NCBI RefSeq assembly: GCF_004923315.1
Contig: NZ_CP039651.1
Coordinates: 186,001 to 250,000, forward strand
Direction: 5' to 3'
Source: Azospirillum sp. TSA2s
GTDB lineage: Bacteria; Pseudomonadota; Alphaproteobacteria; Azospirillales; Azospirillaceae
DNA length: 64,000 bases
The position numbers and the translations under genes were made by a program. Of this stretch, positions 63,705-64,000 are shown piece by piece. Every line of letters starts with the position of its first letter. The stretch's first letter is position 1. Below the pieces are notes generated by a model. It saw only the letters and a list, made by a program, of their open reading frames with translations. It ran no database searches and was not told where the DNA came from.

Positions 63705-64000
63705 TCATTGGATCCAGGCGACGTCGTAGGTTTGGCCGAGCGCGATCAGATCCTCGGCGACGCGGTCGGGAAGCTCGATGCCGTCGCGGCGGCGGGTGGC
63801 TTCCAGCCGGTGCTCGACCTCGCCGGCGTGCAGGATCTCCGGCGTGCCGGGGACCTTCGGCTCCGCCTTCATCAGGTCGATGAAGCGGCCGAGCCGGTCG
63901 GTGAAGTCGGCCAGCGGCAGGAACCGCCCGATGTCGATGGCGATGAAGAAATGGCCGACATTCTGCGGCTCGGCCCAATTGTCGTACATGTTGTTGACGG
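63705..64000 (-). CDS. Ldh2-family (malate/lactate/ureidoglycolate) dehydrogenase, C-terminal part
   Basis: The window cuts this gene; only the last 98 codons are visible. VGHFFIAIDIGRFLPLADFT, DLMKAEPKVPGTPEILHAGE and ATRRRDGIELP are characteristic of the C-terminal part of MDH2/Ldh2-type NAD(P)-dependent dehydrogenases, which act on 2-hydroxy- and 2-oxo-acids such as malate or ureidoglycolate. It is the first visible gene of the operon with the iron ADH, aldehyde dehydrogenase and TRAP genes. Confidence 0.85.
   Translation of the reverse strand, partial: VNNMYDNWAEPQNVGHFFIAIDIGRFLPLADFTDRLGRFIDLMKAEPKVPGTPEILHAGEVEHRLEATRRRDGIELPDRVAEDLIALGQTYDVAWIQ

Overview
This is GC-rich alphaproteobacterial DNA, most likely a plasmid or chromid of Azospirillum or a close relative. 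The evidence is a MucR/Ros zinc-finger regulator, a DmeR-DmeF nickel/cobalt efflux pair, NitT/TauT and TRAP transporters, and heavily GC-biased third codon positions. The genus is inferred. No rRNA, tRNA or CRISPR array was seen.

Positions 1-25430 are an accessory block of plasmid/ICE character. They hold small orphan proteins (a PD-(D/E)XK nuclease-like protein, an RNase H-fold protein), a 105-bp minisatellite, a RecD2-type helicase, MucR, a phage-type PAPS-reductase-like PP-loop protein, an AAA+ ATPase, a Dda-like helicase, a run of uncharacterised genes (13775-18295), an XF1762/GNAT-like protein, an IS3-family element and a giant methyltransferase/strawberry-notch helicase. Four genes in this block (starts 6940, 13775, 16241, 22228) share a nearly invariant 16-nt upstream element, so they probably form one co-regulated module that no single operon reveals.

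Positions 25428-31873 are a nested mobile element. A Tn3-family transposon has cut the strawberry-notch gene inside its last helicase motif. Its transposase is itself split in frame by a 3.4-kb Tn554-like element carrying two tyrosine recombinases, bounded by short inverted ends and a GCTC repeat. The right end of the Tn3-family element and the rest of the helicase gene are not in the window.

Positions 32121-44433 are mainly metal and ion homeostasis: MgtC-like protein, a CDF transporter, a NitT/TauT-type ABC ATPase with a fused double permease behind a structured leader, a partial dmeF copy, a cupredoxin lipoprotein, a CaCA exchanger behind a yybP-ykoY (Mn2+) riboswitch, an MFS transporter, dmeF, dmeR with a palindromic operator, and a serine resolvase beside a res-like inverted repeat. 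Positions 44945-51078 hold an OmpR-type response regulator and histidine kinase, followed by DedA, PAP2, DedA and PepSY genes (an envelope-lipid/stress theme), then a COG4705-like membrane protein and a small exported protein on the other strand.

Positions 51248-55661 are IS-scarred: two IS6-family elements, an EamA protein, a fecI/fecR pair whose fecR is truncated by the second IS, and the C-terminal stub of a large serine recombinase. Positions 55845-64000 form one minus-strand catabolic operon: Ldh2-family dehydrogenase (cut by the window end), iron alcohol dehydrogenase, aldehyde dehydrogenase, TRAP transporter (SBP, small and large permease), glycerate 2-kinase and a 2-hydroxyacid dehydrogenase. 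Its logic is uptake of an organic acid and oxidation towards glycerate and hydroxypyruvate.
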